A stretch of 58,691 nt of DNA from JABDGC01 sp964466595 (lineage in GTDB: Bacteria > Pseudomonadota > Gammaproteobacteria > DSM-16500). This document shows, piece by piece, positions 26,737-36,574 of the stretch (position 1 is its first letter; every line of letters begins with the position of its first letter). The position numbers and the translations under genes were made by a program. The notes beneath the pieces were generated by a model. That model searched no databases. It was not told the DNA's origin and saw only the letters and a list, made by a program, of their open reading frames with translations. The DNA lies in NCBI GenBank assembly GCA_964466595.1, contig CAYXNR010000008.1, forward strand, positions 1 through 58,691. The letters are read 5' to 3'.

Positions 26737-29424
26737 ATGAATAATCGTGATCCTTTTTTTATCCATACCGTTATTATTAAACAATATAGAGAAGATCCTG
26801 CTCAAGGCAAACAAAGCTTAAAGAGTTTTCTGAACAATGAAAAAACTTCTACGGGGAGTAAATTAAGATTGATTGCGCTGCTACTCAATGAGTTCGGGGA
26901 AAGTAAAAGCCTCGTACAACTAATGACCTCTGGTTTGTCTCAGACTAAAGCGATACCAGCTTCTTTAAAAGAGCTTGCTTTGGCGCCGTCTGTAGAACCC
27001 TCTGTTGTCGATAAGCTCCTTGAATTCTTGAGTCGCAAAAAATTGCTTCGAAAAGAGGACAAATGTAGCGTTTATAAAAGTTTAGCTTCGTCCTATGATC
27101 TTCAGTCAGGTGAATTGCATTACTTACTGAAGGCAGTGGCAGATGATGATTTAAATATCATTAATCGTCATGAGGTCTCTTATAAATTAAGTCTCGTCTA
27201 TACTAGATCGGATATGGAACAAGCTCTCACACAGCTTAAAATCACTTATGATTTAGAAAAAACGAAAGCCTTTGCTGTAGCGAAGAAGAAAAATTATGTA
27301 GTGACGGACTTATTGGCAAAATTTAAAAAGACGCCCAGCTTTGGAATTCGTTTAATTTTCCTGAAGCTCTTAGTCTCCTTAGAGCCGCAAGACCCGCACA
27401 TTGTAAAAACAATCTTCTCTTTTTTTGAGCAAGCCCTCACTCTCCCTTTTTCAGCAAAGTTAGAATTTGTCCTTGAGTTTTGTTACTTTTTAAAAATATG
27501 CCCTGTTTTAAAAGCGCAGATCCCAGCGGTCAGCGACCGTCTCTTGAGGCTTTCCGATGAGGCTTGTAGTTTAAGAGACAAAGTAAACCTTTTATTTACA
27601 CTAGAGCAATATGAATCAACGATTCAATTCACACAGTTAGCGCTTCAACAAGATGAAGCGGATACGGAGATCTTATTCCGCTTAATGGAAAGTCTGGAGA
27701 AGCTTGGCCGTTATCAAGAAGCGCTTCAAGTGTGTGAAAAAATCTTGCTTTGCCCGCAAGAGTCTGAATTCAAAAAGGGGGCCATGAGTCGCTGCATATT
27801 TTATAATACGCAATTAGGAAATTTTGAAGCTACAAAAGAGCGCATGAAAGATTTTAGCGAAGCCAATCCGAATGATTATAGTACTTTACTTACCCAAGCC
27901 GTGAAGACTTTTTATAGTGGTAAGCCGCGGAGATCAAAAACGCTATTTTTGGCACTCATGAAAAAATTTCCAGAAGAGAAGCAGCTCACTGCAGGTTATT
28001 TTGATGCTTTTTTTGAAAAACCGGATGATTTTAACCAGGGAGCGAATCGCCAGCTTCTATTGGAGCAGCTACAGCTCAATCTTGTAAAAAAGAATTTTGC
28101 ACTCGCTGAAAGAATTGGACTTTTTCTTTTTGAAAAAGACCCTTCGAATATGTTCACGGTTTCTCGTTTATGGAAGATTTATCATGTTCAAGGCCGCTTT
28201 GATGAAGGCCTGCGTCTTTTGCTTTCCTTACCGCAAGCAGAACAAGAGCTACACTGTTTTAATATTGCCTGGACTTATTTTAATCTTTGTGAATATGAAA
28301 AGTCAGAAGCATTACTCCAGTCTTTTCTGAGAGATTCTAAACCTCATTTACTCGAGGATCGTCCAAAACGTGAAAATAGCTTGTACCTTTTAATGGATCT
28401 GTATATAGCAACAAAGGATTTTCAAAAAGGTCTGACCCAATTTGAAGCGCTCCTTCCTTTTCTAGCTGATTCTGAAAAACAAATTGTTCATTTTGGACTG
28501 GCTATTTTTTACTATCAACTGGAGTCAAAAGAAAAATTAGCACAAGAGCTTGAACAAGCCTTAGCGCTAGGCGCTTTGGGAAACCTTCCTCCTACCCTTA
28601 CTCGGTTTTTGGGTATGTTTTTTTATACAAGCAATAGAATAGAAGAGGCGCTTCCCCTCTTTAAAAAATATTTACTCAGCAAGCCGAAGGATTCTATTAT
28701 TCTTTTCCTGGTAGGCTCTATTCTTTATAACTCTCAGAGAAAAAAAGCCTTACACTATTTTTCAACTGCTTTGAGCTTGAATCCTGCTCTGCTTCCTTAT
28801 GCTGCTGAACTTCCTCTTGCAAAAGAGGATTCTGTGGCTTTAGAGGAGGGTGCTGCTTTTGAAGAAGTTGAAGAAAAAGAAGAGCCGACTCTTATTTCCT
28901 TAACTGAGCCTTTAAGACCGAATCTTCCCGCGGAGCTCATGGCTTTAACGCCTGAACAAGAAGAACATCGTTATTATCAAGATCTAAAACAGCAAGCTAA
29001 AAATAAAGCCTTAGAAGAAAAAGAGAGTGAGGAAAATGGCTGGCATTTGCCGGGGAGGTTTTTAAGTGAAAATGATCCTTGGGTTTTTAAATTGGCGCTT
29101 GCTTCGCATCTGAAAGAAGAATCTTGTGTATATGCGTATTTAGATGTGAAGGCGCTTCAAAAATATTGTCCAGAGGAATTGATTTCGCGTTCGCAGGCAA
29201 TGTTGCAACAGGGAAAAATTGCTCGTAGAAAACAAGTCGACTCAGGTGTTCGCTTCTTTGGCACTGAAGAGGCTGCTCAAACCGGCTTTGCTGGCAAATT
29301 AAAACACGTAGGTGATCATGGCGATCAGCGGCTTTTTGGTTATTGGGCTAAGGCGAGGAGTGTAGAGAATAAGAAATTGTTTATTATTGATACGGTGAAA
29401 ATGAAAGCGCATCGAGGGCACTAA
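26737..29424 (+). CDS. TPR-like repeat protein, tandem paralogue 2
   Basis: The 895-aa paralogue of the preceding gene shares its N-terminus (MNNRDPFFIHTVIIKQYRED) and architecture: helical TPR-like region, acidic linker, C-terminal module. The N-terminal two-thirds has many substitutions and a few indels relative to copy 1, whereas the last 200 or so codons are identical at DNA level except for changes in the final 20. A TGA-free 38-bp gap with GAGG separates the genes, so they are probably co-transcribed. Function unknown. Confidence 0.85.
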   Translation: MNNRDPFFIHTVIIKQYREDPAQGKQSLKSFLNNEKTSTGSKLRLIALLLNEFGESKSLVQLMTSGLSQTKAIPASLKELALAPSVEPSVVDKLLEFLSRKKLLRKEDKCSVYKSLASSYDLQSGELHYLLKAVADDDLNIINRHEVSYKLSLVYTRSDMEQALTQLKITYDLEKTKAFAVAKKKNYVVTDLLAKFKKTPSFGIRLIFLKLLVSLEPQDPHIVKTIFSFFEQALTLPFSAKLEFVLEFCYFLKICPVLKAQIPAVSDRLLRLSDEACSLRDKVNLLFTLEQYESTIQFTQLALQQDEADTEILFRLMESLEKLGRYQEALQVCEKILLCPQESEFKKGAMSRCIFYNTQLGNFEATKERMKDFSEANPNDYSTLLTQAVKTFYSGKPRRSKTLFLALMKKFPEEKQLTAGYFDAFFEKPDDFNQGANRQLLLEQLQLNLVKKNFALAERIGLFLFEKDPSNMFTVSRLWKIYHVQGRFDEGLRLLLSLPQAEQELHCFNIAWTYFNLCEYEKSEALLQSFLRDSKPHLLEDRPKRENSLYLLMDLYIATKDFQKGLTQFEALLPFLADSEKQIVHFGLAIFYYQLESKEKLAQELEQALALGALGNLPPTLTRFLGMFFYTSNRIEEALPLFKKYLLSKPKDSIILFLVGSILYNSQRKKALHYFSTALSLNPALLPYAAELPLAKEDSVALEEGAAFEEVEEKEEPTLISLTEPLRPNLPAELMALTPEQEEHRYYQDLKQQAKNKALEEKESEENGWHLPGRFLSENDPWVFKLALASHLKEESCVYAYLDVKALQKYCPEELISRSQAMLQQGKIARRKQVDSGVRFFGTEEAAQTGFAGKLKHVGDHGDQRLFGYWAKARSVENKKLFIIDTVKMKAHRGH
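28739..29363 (+). repeat. 625-bp direct repeat, copy 2
   Basis: Identical to 26013-26637. It encodes the C-terminal module of the second paralogue. Confidence 0.9.
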
Positions 29425-29472
29425 GTATTTCTGGAATATTTTCCTGAAAACACTTTTTTTCCTCGCTAAAAC

Positions 29473-29481
29473 TGGTATAAT
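29473..29481 (+). promoter_or_regulatory. Extended -10 promoter for the car-pyr operon
   Basis: TGGTATAAT is an extended -10 (TATAAT at 29476-29481), 33 bp before carA. No good -35 box is visible. I see no pyrimidine attenuator hairpin or leader peptide between it and carA. Confidence 0.5.
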
Positions 29482-29514
29482 TGCTAACATTTTGACCATC
29501 ATTGGTTTATTAGC

Positions 29515-30570
29515 ATGGAAATGGCAGCTGGCAAGATATTATTAGAAACGGGTGAGTTTTTTTTTGGCCATATTCCGGCATCGCAGAAAAAACCTTGCTA
29601 CGGGGAAGTAGTTTTCAATACGGGTATGGTTGGTTATGTTGAATCTTTAACTGATCCTTCTTATGCAGGTCAGATCCTTGTCTTTACTTATCCTCTCATT
29701 GGAAACTATGGCGTCAGCGCCGAATCAAGTTGGGAATCTCATAAAATTCATGCTCGGGGAGTGGTGATGTCGGAGCTTGCTGCCCATTATTCCAATCATA
29801 GAGCAGAAGGCGCGCTGGCTGCTTGGTTGGCGGAACAAAAGATTCCCTATATAACTGGCGTGGATACCCGCGCTTTGACCCGACGCTTGCGTTCGAAAGG
29901 GGTTATTCCCGGTGCGATTGTTACAGAAGATAGGCAGCAGCTGTCTTTTGAAGATTTTTCAGCTCAATCTTGGGTGCCGGAGGTATCGATTACCGAACCA
30001 CTCACCTATGGTTCAGGGGAAAAACAAATTATTGTGGTTGATTGTGGTATTAAAGAAAATATCCTGCGTTGTTTATTACAATATCCACTCCGTATCAAAC
30101 GCGTACCCTATAACTATGATTATAGTCAGGAGCAGGTGGATGGCGTCTTTCTTTCCAATGGGCCTGGTGATCCGCTGCATTGCAGCGAAACTATTCAGGT
30201 TTTGCAAAAAGTACTCGCTAAGAAAAAACCGGTTTTCGGTATTTGTTTAGGAACCCAGTTGCTAGCGCTCGCTATCGGTGCAAAAACCTATAAATTACCC
30301 TTTGGTCATCGCTCCCATAATCAACCTTGCATGGATTTAAGCAATCGAAAATGTTTTTTAACCTCACAGAATCATAGTTATGCCGTCGATGAGGCGAGCC
30401 TACCTTCCGATTGGCGAGTGAGTTTTCGTAATTTAAATGATCAAAGTGTTGAAGGTATTGCCCATCAGGAGCTGCCTTTTTTTGCAGTTCAGTTCCATCC
30501 GGAAGCGGCACCCGGACCCTGTGACACGCAATGGTTGTTTCAAAAGTTTTATGAAAGTTTGCACACTTAA
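29515..30570 (+). CDS. carA: Carbamoyl-phosphate synthetase small subunit, eukaryote-like
   Basis: The 351-aa glutamine amidotransferase has the nucleophile Cys in VFGICLGTQLLALAIG and the His/Glu of VQFHPEAAPGP. It supplies ammonia to CarB. The usual His after the CLG motif is Thr here. The segments LALAIGAKTYK, HNQPC, CFLTSQNHSYAV and LPFFAVQFHPE match human CAD as I remember it better than E. coli CarA. It is about 30 residues shorter than E. coli CarA. ATG 29515 or 29521; carB follows after 14 bp. Confidence 0.95.
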   Translation: MEMAAGKILLETGEFFFGHIPASQKKPCYGEVVFNTGMVGYVESLTDPSYAGQILVFTYPLIGNYGVSAESSWESHKIHARGVVMSELAAHYSNHRAEGALAAWLAEQKIPYITGVDTRALTRRLRSKGVIPGAIVTEDRQQLSFEDFSAQSWVPEVSITEPLTYGSGEKQIIVVDCGIKENILRCLLQYPLRIKRVPYNYDYSQEQVDGVFLSNGPGDPLHCSETIQVLQKVLAKKKPVFGICLGTQLLALAIGAKTYKLPFGHRSHNQPCMDLSNRKCFLTSQNHSYAVDEASLPSDWRVSFRNLNDQSVEGIAHQELPFFAVQFHPEAAPGPCDTQWLFQKFYESLHT

Positions 30571-30584
30571 GATCGAGGTCAAAT

Positions 30585-33500
30585 ATGCGGTTTAAGGGCA
30601 GAACAGTACTGATTCTCGGTTCAGGCGGTTTGCGCATCGGCCAGGCTGGAGAATTTGATTATTCCGGTTCGCAGGCGATTAAGGCCTTGAAAGAGGAAGG
30701 CCTTCAAACCATCTTAGTCAATCCCAATATTGCCACCATTCAAACCGATCCACAGATGGCAGATCAAGTTTATCTACAACCGCTTAGTTTGGAAGTTGTG
30801 AGCTCGATTATTGAAAAAGAACAACCCGATGGTATTCTGCTTGGCTTTGGTGGCCAAACAGCGTTGAATTTAGGTTTATTATTAGAAGAAAAAGGGATTG
30901 TAGCCAAGCACGGCGTGAAGGTGCTTGGCACGCCGATTGCAGCTATTCGTCAAACGGAAGACCGTGAGGTTTTTAAGCAGGCCTTGGAAAGCATTGGCAT
31001 TCAATCCCCCCATAGTTTTTGCGCAACGACAGTCGACGAGGCGCTGCTTGCGGCGGAAAAAATGGGCTATCCGGTCATGATGCGCTCGGGTTTTTCTTTA
31101 GGCGGTTTGGGTTCCGGTAAAATTAGCCATGCGCAGGAATTGAGGCAGCGTGCCTTGGAATGTTTTGCAGTTGCTCCACAAATTTTGATTGAAGAATATT
31201 TATTGGGCTGGAAAGAATTTGAATATGAAATTGTACGTGATGAAGATGGCAATACTTTAACTATTTGTAACATGGAAAATATGGATCCGATGGGCATCCA
31301 TACGGGAGAAAGTATTGTTGTTGCACCCGCTCAAACCTTGACCAATACTGAGCATCAATCGCTTCGTAATATGGCCATTCGGGTAGCGAATCATTTCGGA
31401 ATAAATGGCGAATGTAATATTCAATTTGCAGTGAATCCTAAAAATGGCGATTATCGCGTGATTGAGGTTAATGCCAGACTTTCTCGTTCCTCTGCTTTAG
31501 CTTCCAAGGCAACAGGCTATCCCCTGGCCTTTGTTGCTGCTAAATTGGCCTTAGGTTATTTGCTGCATGAGGTGGCTAATGGCGTAACGCAGAAAACCTG
31601 CGCTTTTTTTGAGCCGGCCTTAGATTATTTAGTCGTTAAAATCCCGCGTTGGGATACTCAAAAATTAAAAAGTGCAAATCGAATCATTGGTACTGAAATG
31701 AAAAGTGTGGGAGAGGTGATGGCGATTGGTCGCTCTTTCCCCGAAGCCTTGCAAAAAGCAGTAGGCATGTTAAATATTGGCGCTTCTTGTTTAAGTGATT
31801 ATCCCCAGCAAATCAAAGATTGTCAGCAGGAAATTCAGTATCCGACTGACAGACGACTCTTCGCCCTTTATCAATATTTTCTTCAAGGCGGAACGATTCT
31901 CGAGGCTGCGCAGTGGAGTCAAATTGATCCCTGGTTTCTGGTGCGGCTTGCTGATATTGCTGTATTCGAAATGCGCTTGAAAGAAGAAGGTTTGCCGACC
32001 AGTGCTTACTCCTTTAAACAGGCCAAGCAAATGGGTTTTTCTGACCGCGCTTTAGCTCGTTTATGGAAACAGCCCGAAGAGCTGATTCGTCAAAAGCGCT
32101 TGGCGGCAGGTGTGCTTCCCTTTGTGAAACAAATCGATACCTTGGCAGGTGAATTCAGAGCGGAAACTAATTATTTGTATATGACCTATCATGGCTGCGA
32201 ACATGATCTTGCTCCTTCCGCAGAGCGTCCGATTCTTATTTTAGGCTCGGGTCCTTATGCAATTGGTTCCTCTGTCGAATTTGATTGGTGTGCGGTCAAC
32301 ACCTCACGTACCTTAGGTGCTTTGGGTAAGACGGCTATTTTAATTAATTCCAATCCAGAAACAGTCTCTACCGATTATGATGAATCCGATCGACTTTATT
32401 TTGAGCAATTAACCTTAGAGCGAGTTCGAGACATTGCAGACTTTGAAAGATCAAGTGGCATCGTGGTTTCTGTCGGTGGTCAAATCGCGAATAATTTAGC
32501 TTTGCCTTTAGCCGAAGCCGGTTATCAGCTGATGGGAACGGCTGCTAAAGACATTGACCGCGCAGAAAATCGGGAAAAATTTTCTGCTTTATTAAATCAA
32601 CTACATATTGATCAACCGGCTTGGCAGAGCCTCACCTCTTTGGAAGGAGCAAAAGATTTTGCCCGGGAAATTGGTTATCCGGTTCTGATTCGTCCCTCCT
32701 ATATTTTGTCGGGTGCGGCTATGAATGTCGCCTATGATGATTCCTCCTTAGAAGAATATTTAAAACAGGCTTCTTTGGTTTCGCCAGAACATCCTGTGGT
32801 TATTTCTAAATTTATTCTCGATGCCAAAGAATTAGAAATTGATGGCGTTGCTAGTCAAGGCGAAATCATCATCGAAGCCATTAATGAACATATTGAAAAT
32901 GCCGGCGTTCATTCCGGCGATGCCACCTTGGTTTTACCGCCCTTGAACTTATATTTAGAAACTATTCGTCGTACTAAAAAAATTACCCGAAAAATTGTAC
33001 GCGCCCTCCATATTACGGGTCCTTTCAATATTCAGTTCATTGCAAAGAATAATCATATTAAGGTGATTGAATGTAATTTACGGGCCTCACGCTCTTTTCC
33101 TTTCGTGTCAAAGGTGACGACCTTCAACTTAATTGAAATTGCCACCAAGGCCATGTTAGGTCTGCCGCAACCGAAAAAATATAATACTTTAGAATTAGAT
33201 TATGTTGGGGTGAAAGCTCCACAATTCTCGTATCAACGCTTAAAGGGCGCAGATCCCGTTGCTCATGTCGAGATGGCTTCTACGGGAGAAGTGGCCTGTA
33301 TTGGGGATAATTTATTGGATGCTTATTGGCGAGCTTGGCTAGCTTCGGAACAAGGGCTGCATAATAAAAATATCTTGGTTTCTATTGCTGATACTTACAA
33401 GGCAAAATTGCTACCCTATTTACAACAATTAGAAGCACAAAAATGGCAACTGTATAGTACAGATGGGACACATTCTTTTTTATTTAAAAACGGCGTGGCT

Positions 33501-33806
33501 TCTTATTTTATTTGTAAGGCCAGTGAAAACTGTGAACCGAATATTAAAACCATCATTTCTAAGCGAAAGGTTGGTTTAATTATCAATATCCCGAGTAATC
33601 ATATACCGAATCATCAAACTGATGGCTATCGCATTCGACGCATGGCGATTGATCATCATCTTCCTTTAATTACTAATCCGCAAAAGGCACTCATTATGTT
33701 GCAATGCTTGATTGAATTAAGCGATGTCACGCTGTCGGTACGTTCCTGGCAAGAAATAGTGGGTGCTGAAGCGCCAGTTCTTCCTTTGTTGCAGGGTGTA
33801 GCATGA
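30585..33806 (+). CDS. carB: Carbamoyl-phosphate synthetase large subunit, CPS1/CAD-like
   Basis: The 1073-aa protein has two ATP-grasp halves and a C-terminal MGS-like domain. It makes carbamoyl phosphate from bicarbonate, ammonia and 2 ATP. Its motifs follow the eukaryotic CPS1/CAD form: LGSGGLRIGQAGEFDYSGSQ, ICNMENMDPMGIHTG, TNYLYMTYHGCEHD, GSSVEFDWCAVNTSRTL and ECNLRASRSFPFVSK, where E. coli has clearly different residues. It overlaps pyrB by 4 bp. The allosteric C-terminal domain is present but divergent. Confidence 0.96.
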   Translation: MRFKGRTVLILGSGGLRIGQAGEFDYSGSQAIKALKEEGLQTILVNPNIATIQTDPQMADQVYLQPLSLEVVSSIIEKEQPDGILLGFGGQTALNLGLLLEEKGIVAKHGVKVLGTPIAAIRQTEDREVFKQALESIGIQSPHSFCATTVDEALLAAEKMGYPVMMRSGFSLGGLGSGKISHAQELRQRALECFAVAPQILIEEYLLGWKEFEYEIVRDEDGNTLTICNMENMDPMGIHTGESIVVAPAQTLTNTEHQSLRNMAIRVANHFGINGECNIQFAVNPKNGDYRVIEVNARLSRSSALASKATGYPLAFVAAKLALGYLLHEVANGVTQKTCAFFEPALDYLVVKIPRWDTQKLKSANRIIGTEMKSVGEVMAIGRSFPEALQKAVGMLNIGASCLSDYPQQIKDCQQEIQYPTDRRLFALYQYFLQGGTILEAAQWSQIDPWFLVRLADIAVFEMRLKEEGLPTSAYSFKQAKQMGFSDRALARLWKQPEELIRQKRLAAGVLPFVKQIDTLAGEFRAETNYLYMTYHGCEHDLAPSAERPILILGSGPYAIGSSVEFDWCAVNTSRTLGALGKTAILINSNPETVSTDYDESDRLYFEQLTLERVRDIADFERSSGIVVSVGGQIANNLALPLAEAGYQLMGTAAKDIDRAENREKFSALLNQLHIDQPAWQSLTSLEGAKDFAREIGYPVLIRPSYILSGAAMNVAYDDSSLEEYLKQASLVSPEHPVVISKFILDAKELEIDGVASQGEIIIEAINEHIENAGVHSGDATLVLPPLNLYLETIRRTKKITRKIVRALHITGPFNIQFIAKNNHIKVIECNLRASRSFPFVSKVTTFNLIEIATKAMLGLPQPKKYNTLELDYVGVKAPQFSYQRLKGADPVAHVEMASTGEVACIGDNLLDAYWRAWLASEQGLHNKNILVSIADTYKAKLLPYLQQLEAQKWQLYSTDGTHSFLFKNGVASYFICKASENCEPNIKTIISKRKVGLIINIPSNHIPNHQTDGYRIRRMAIDHHLPLITNPQKALIMLQCLIELSDVTLSVRSWQEIVGAEAPVLPLLQGVA

Positions 33807-34762
33807 ACGCCAATCTAATCGAAGTAAGCGATGAAAAGAGTATTCCCTCTTTATTTCAAAGCAGTCTGATCTCAGCCAAGGATATTTCCTTGGCCGAGTG
33901 GGAATTGATTTATTCACAAGCTCAACAATACAAGAAAAACAAACAGGGGCTAACTTTAAAAAACAAAATCATTGCGCATTGTTTCTTTGAACCCTCCACG
34001 CGTACTCGTTTATCTTTTGAGACGGCAACACTGCGCTTAGGCGGTAAACTAATTAGCTTTACCAATGGAAATGATATTTCCACCCACAAAGGCGAAACGC
34101 TTGCTGATACTATGCGGATTGTCTCGGCCTATGCCGATCTCATTGTGCTTCGGCATCCGCAAGAAGGAGCTTCTGTGTTAGCAAAAGAGTCGGCCAGTTG
34201 TCCTATTATTAATGCCGGAGATGGCGCGAATCAGCATCCTACGCAAGCCTTATTAGATCTTTTTACTATTCGAGAATGTCAGGGTCGAGTGGATGGTCTC
34301 GCTATTGCCTTGGTTGGCGATTTAAAATATGGGCGCACGATTCATTCTTTTACCCAGCTCTGCTCGCTTTTTGATGTGCGCTTGTATCTCGTTTCTCCGG
34401 AGATTTTGGCTTTGCCAGAATCCGTCTGTGATACACTCAAAAAACGTGGTCTGCGTTTTTCCTTTCACCGCAGTGTGGAAGAGGTTATTTCAAAGATCGA
34501 TATTTTATACATGACGCGTATTCAACAAGAGCGCTTTAGTAATTCTGAATATCAATTAGTCCGCAATCAATTTATTCTGAGCTCTACTATTTTGGCGCAT
34601 GCGAAACCGAATTTAAAAATTTTGCATCCTTTGCCGCGAGTGAATGAAATTAGCAAAGAAGTAGATGAAACGCCTTATGCCTATTATTTTGAACAAGCTG
34701 CAAATGCTGTACCTGTTAGACAGGCACTCTTAAGTTTAATTTTAAATGAGGCCCTCGTATGA
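33803..34762 (+). CDS. pyrB: Aspartate carbamoyltransferase catalytic subunit
   Basis: The 319-aa product has the carbamoyl-phosphate loop FEPSTRTRLSFE, the HPTQALLDLF motif and the aspartate-binding LHPLPRVNEI. It condenses carbamoyl phosphate and aspartate. It overlaps carB and pyrI by 4 bp each (ATGA), so enzyme and substrate supply are translationally coupled. Confidence 0.96.
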   Translation: MNANLIEVSDEKSIPSLFQSSLISAKDISLAEWELIYSQAQQYKKNKQGLTLKNKIIAHCFFEPSTRTRLSFETATLRLGGKLISFTNGNDISTHKGETLADTMRIVSAYADLIVLRHPQEGASVLAKESASCPIINAGDGANQHPTQALLDLFTIRECQGRVDGLAIALVGDLKYGRTIHSFTQLCSLFDVRLYLVSPEILALPESVCDTLKKRGLRFSFHRSVEEVISKIDILYMTRIQQERFSNSEYQLVRNQFILSSTILAHAKPNLKILHPLPRVNEISKEVDETPYAYYFEQAANAVPVRQALLSLILNEALV

Positions 34763-35217
34763 GTGAAACCCTTGCTGTGTCAGCCATTAAAAATGGTACG
34801 GTGATTGATCATCTGGTGCCCGGCCAAGCCTTGCGTATTATCCATTTGCTAGCGCTTGAGAAGAATAGAACCAAGGTGACAATTGGTTTACATCTGCCAA
34901 GTAAAAGCATGGGAAAAAAGGATCTCATTAAAATCGAGAATCGGATTTTGTCTGATAGTGAGGCCAATGAAATTGTTGTCTTTTCTCCTTTTGCGACCAT
35001 TAATGTCATCCAACATTTTAAAGTGACTGAAAAAGTAAAAACCCGCTTGCCAACTGCCATGAAAAAGGTCTTTCTCTGTCTCAATCCGGCTTGTATTACC
35101 CATCTTGAATGCATACCCAGTCATTTTTATATTTCTGAAGATCGTAGGCAGATTAAATTGACCTGTCATTATTGTGAAAAAATTTATGATCGGGATCAAT
35201 TGACCGTCGGTATTTAA
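34759..35217 (+). CDS. pyrI: Aspartate carbamoyltransferase regulatory subunit
   Basis: The 152-aa product has an allosteric N-terminal domain and a C-terminal zinc site with Cys-x4-Cys (CLNPAC) and Cys-x2-Cys (CHYC), as in E. coli PyrI. It binds CTP/ATP and would give feedback control to PyrB. Its start overlaps the pyrB stop by 4 bp. Confidence 0.95.
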   Translation: MSETLAVSAIKNGTVIDHLVPGQALRIIHLLALEKNRTKVTIGLHLPSKSMGKKDLIKIENRILSDSEANEIVVFSPFATINVIQHFKVTEKVKTRLPTAMKKVFLCLNPACITHLECIPSHFYISEDRRQIKLTCHYCEKIYDRDQLTVGI

Positions 35218-35240
35218 ATGACTCATCAAGGAAGCAAACT

Positions 35241-36458
35241 GTGATCTATCTTAAAAATGTTTTTTCCTTAGCGGGCAAAAAGCAGGATCTGACTATTCCG
35301 AGTTCGGAAGAGCTCGAAATCGAGGCCGAGGGCTTAACGCTTTTCCCTGGTCTGATTGATCCTCATGTTCATTTTCGTACGCCGGGAATGGAATATAAAG
35401 AAGATTGGCGGAGCGCAGCGCAAGCTGCCTTGCATGGTGGTTATACTACAGTCTTTGATATGCCAAATACGCTGCCGCCGACAATTACAGCCGAACTATT
35501 GAAAGAAAAAAAAGCCTTAATCGATGCTCAACTGCGGGAGAGTGGTATCCCGCTGCGCTACCAATTGTTTTTTGGGGCGGATAAGCAGCATCTTCAGGAA
35601 ATTCCGCAGGTTAAAGGAGCTGTAATCGGTATAAAAGTATTTATGGGTTGTAGTACGGGCAATTTAGTGATTGACGATGACGAGAGTTTGCAGACTGTTT
35701 TTGAACTGGCGGCTTTGCACAAGATGCTTGTTGCTGTTCATGCAGAGGATGAAAAGCGCCTACAGGAACGCAAGCGACAGTATCAGGGTTCAACAACATA
35801 TCAGGATCATTCTGCCATTCGAGATGTGGAAGTGGCGACCCGCGCAGTTGCTAAGGCTATCGCTTTAGCAAGAAAGTATGGAACGCGTTTATATCTTTTG
35901 CATGTGAGTTCGAAAGAAGAGCTTGTGCTTATTAAAGCAGCTAAACAGGAAGGTTTGGCGGTTTATGCGGAAACAACTCCGCATCATTTGTTCTTAAATG
36001 AGGATTGCTATGTAAGTTTGCAAGGGAAAGCGGTAGTTAATCCACCGCTACGTGCTGCAGAGCAAAATATTGTTTTATTAGAGGCGATTCGAAACGATCT
36101 AATTGATACCATCGGTTCTGATCATGCGCCACATACTGAAGCGGAAAAGGCAAGACCCTACGGGGATTGTCCCTCAGGCATGCCGGGAATTGAAACCACG
36201 CTACCGCTTTTGCTAACTGCCTATCATCAAGGATTAATTTCCTTGGAAAAGATCAAAGCCTTGACCTCCGAACGGGCTCAGACCATTTTTAATTTAGCGC
36301 CTACAGACGATGTGGTTTTGGTTGACTTAAATAAAAAAGCAAGTGTTTTAGCTCGCAAGCTCAAAACAAAATGCGGCTGGTCTGCTTTTGCAGGAAGAGT
36401 CTTGCAGGGATGGCCGGTTTATACCATCGTTCAGGGAAAAAGTTTTTATTTGGCTTGA
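35241..36458 (+). CDS. pyrC: Dihydroorotase (class I type)
   Basis: The 405-aa amidohydrolase has the metal site PGLIDPHVHFRTPG, a metal-bridging Lys region (VKGAVIGIKVFM), the His ligands at VHAED and LLHVSS, and the Asp at SDHAPH. It cyclises carbamoyl aspartate. GTG start at 35241 with AAGGA upstream. It closes a carA-carB-pyrB-pyrI-pyrC operon covering the first three steps of UMP synthesis. Confidence 0.94.
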   Translation: MIYLKNVFSLAGKKQDLTIPSSEELEIEAEGLTLFPGLIDPHVHFRTPGMEYKEDWRSAAQAALHGGYTTVFDMPNTLPPTITAELLKEKKALIDAQLRESGIPLRYQLFFGADKQHLQEIPQVKGAVIGIKVFMGCSTGNLVIDDDESLQTVFELAALHKMLVAVHAEDEKRLQERKRQYQGSTTYQDHSAIRDVEVATRAVAKAIALARKYGTRLYLLHVSSKEELVLIKAAKQEGLAVYAETTPHHLFLNEDCYVSLQGKAVVNPPLRAAEQNIVLLEAIRNDLIDTIGSDHAPHTEAEKARPYGDCPSGMPGIETTLPLLLTAYHQGLISLEKIKALTSERAQTIFNLAPTDDVVLVDLNKKASVLARKLKTKCGWSAFAGRVLQGWPVYTIVQGKSFYLA

Positions 36459-36574
36459 TCAATTCTATTTATCTTTATCTTGTGCTTCATTTTAAATTTT
36501 GTTAGCGTATCACTCCTGCTTATTTTAATAATAAAAAACGATCGGCAATCCGTTCTGTCTTAGGAGTGTGTTTA

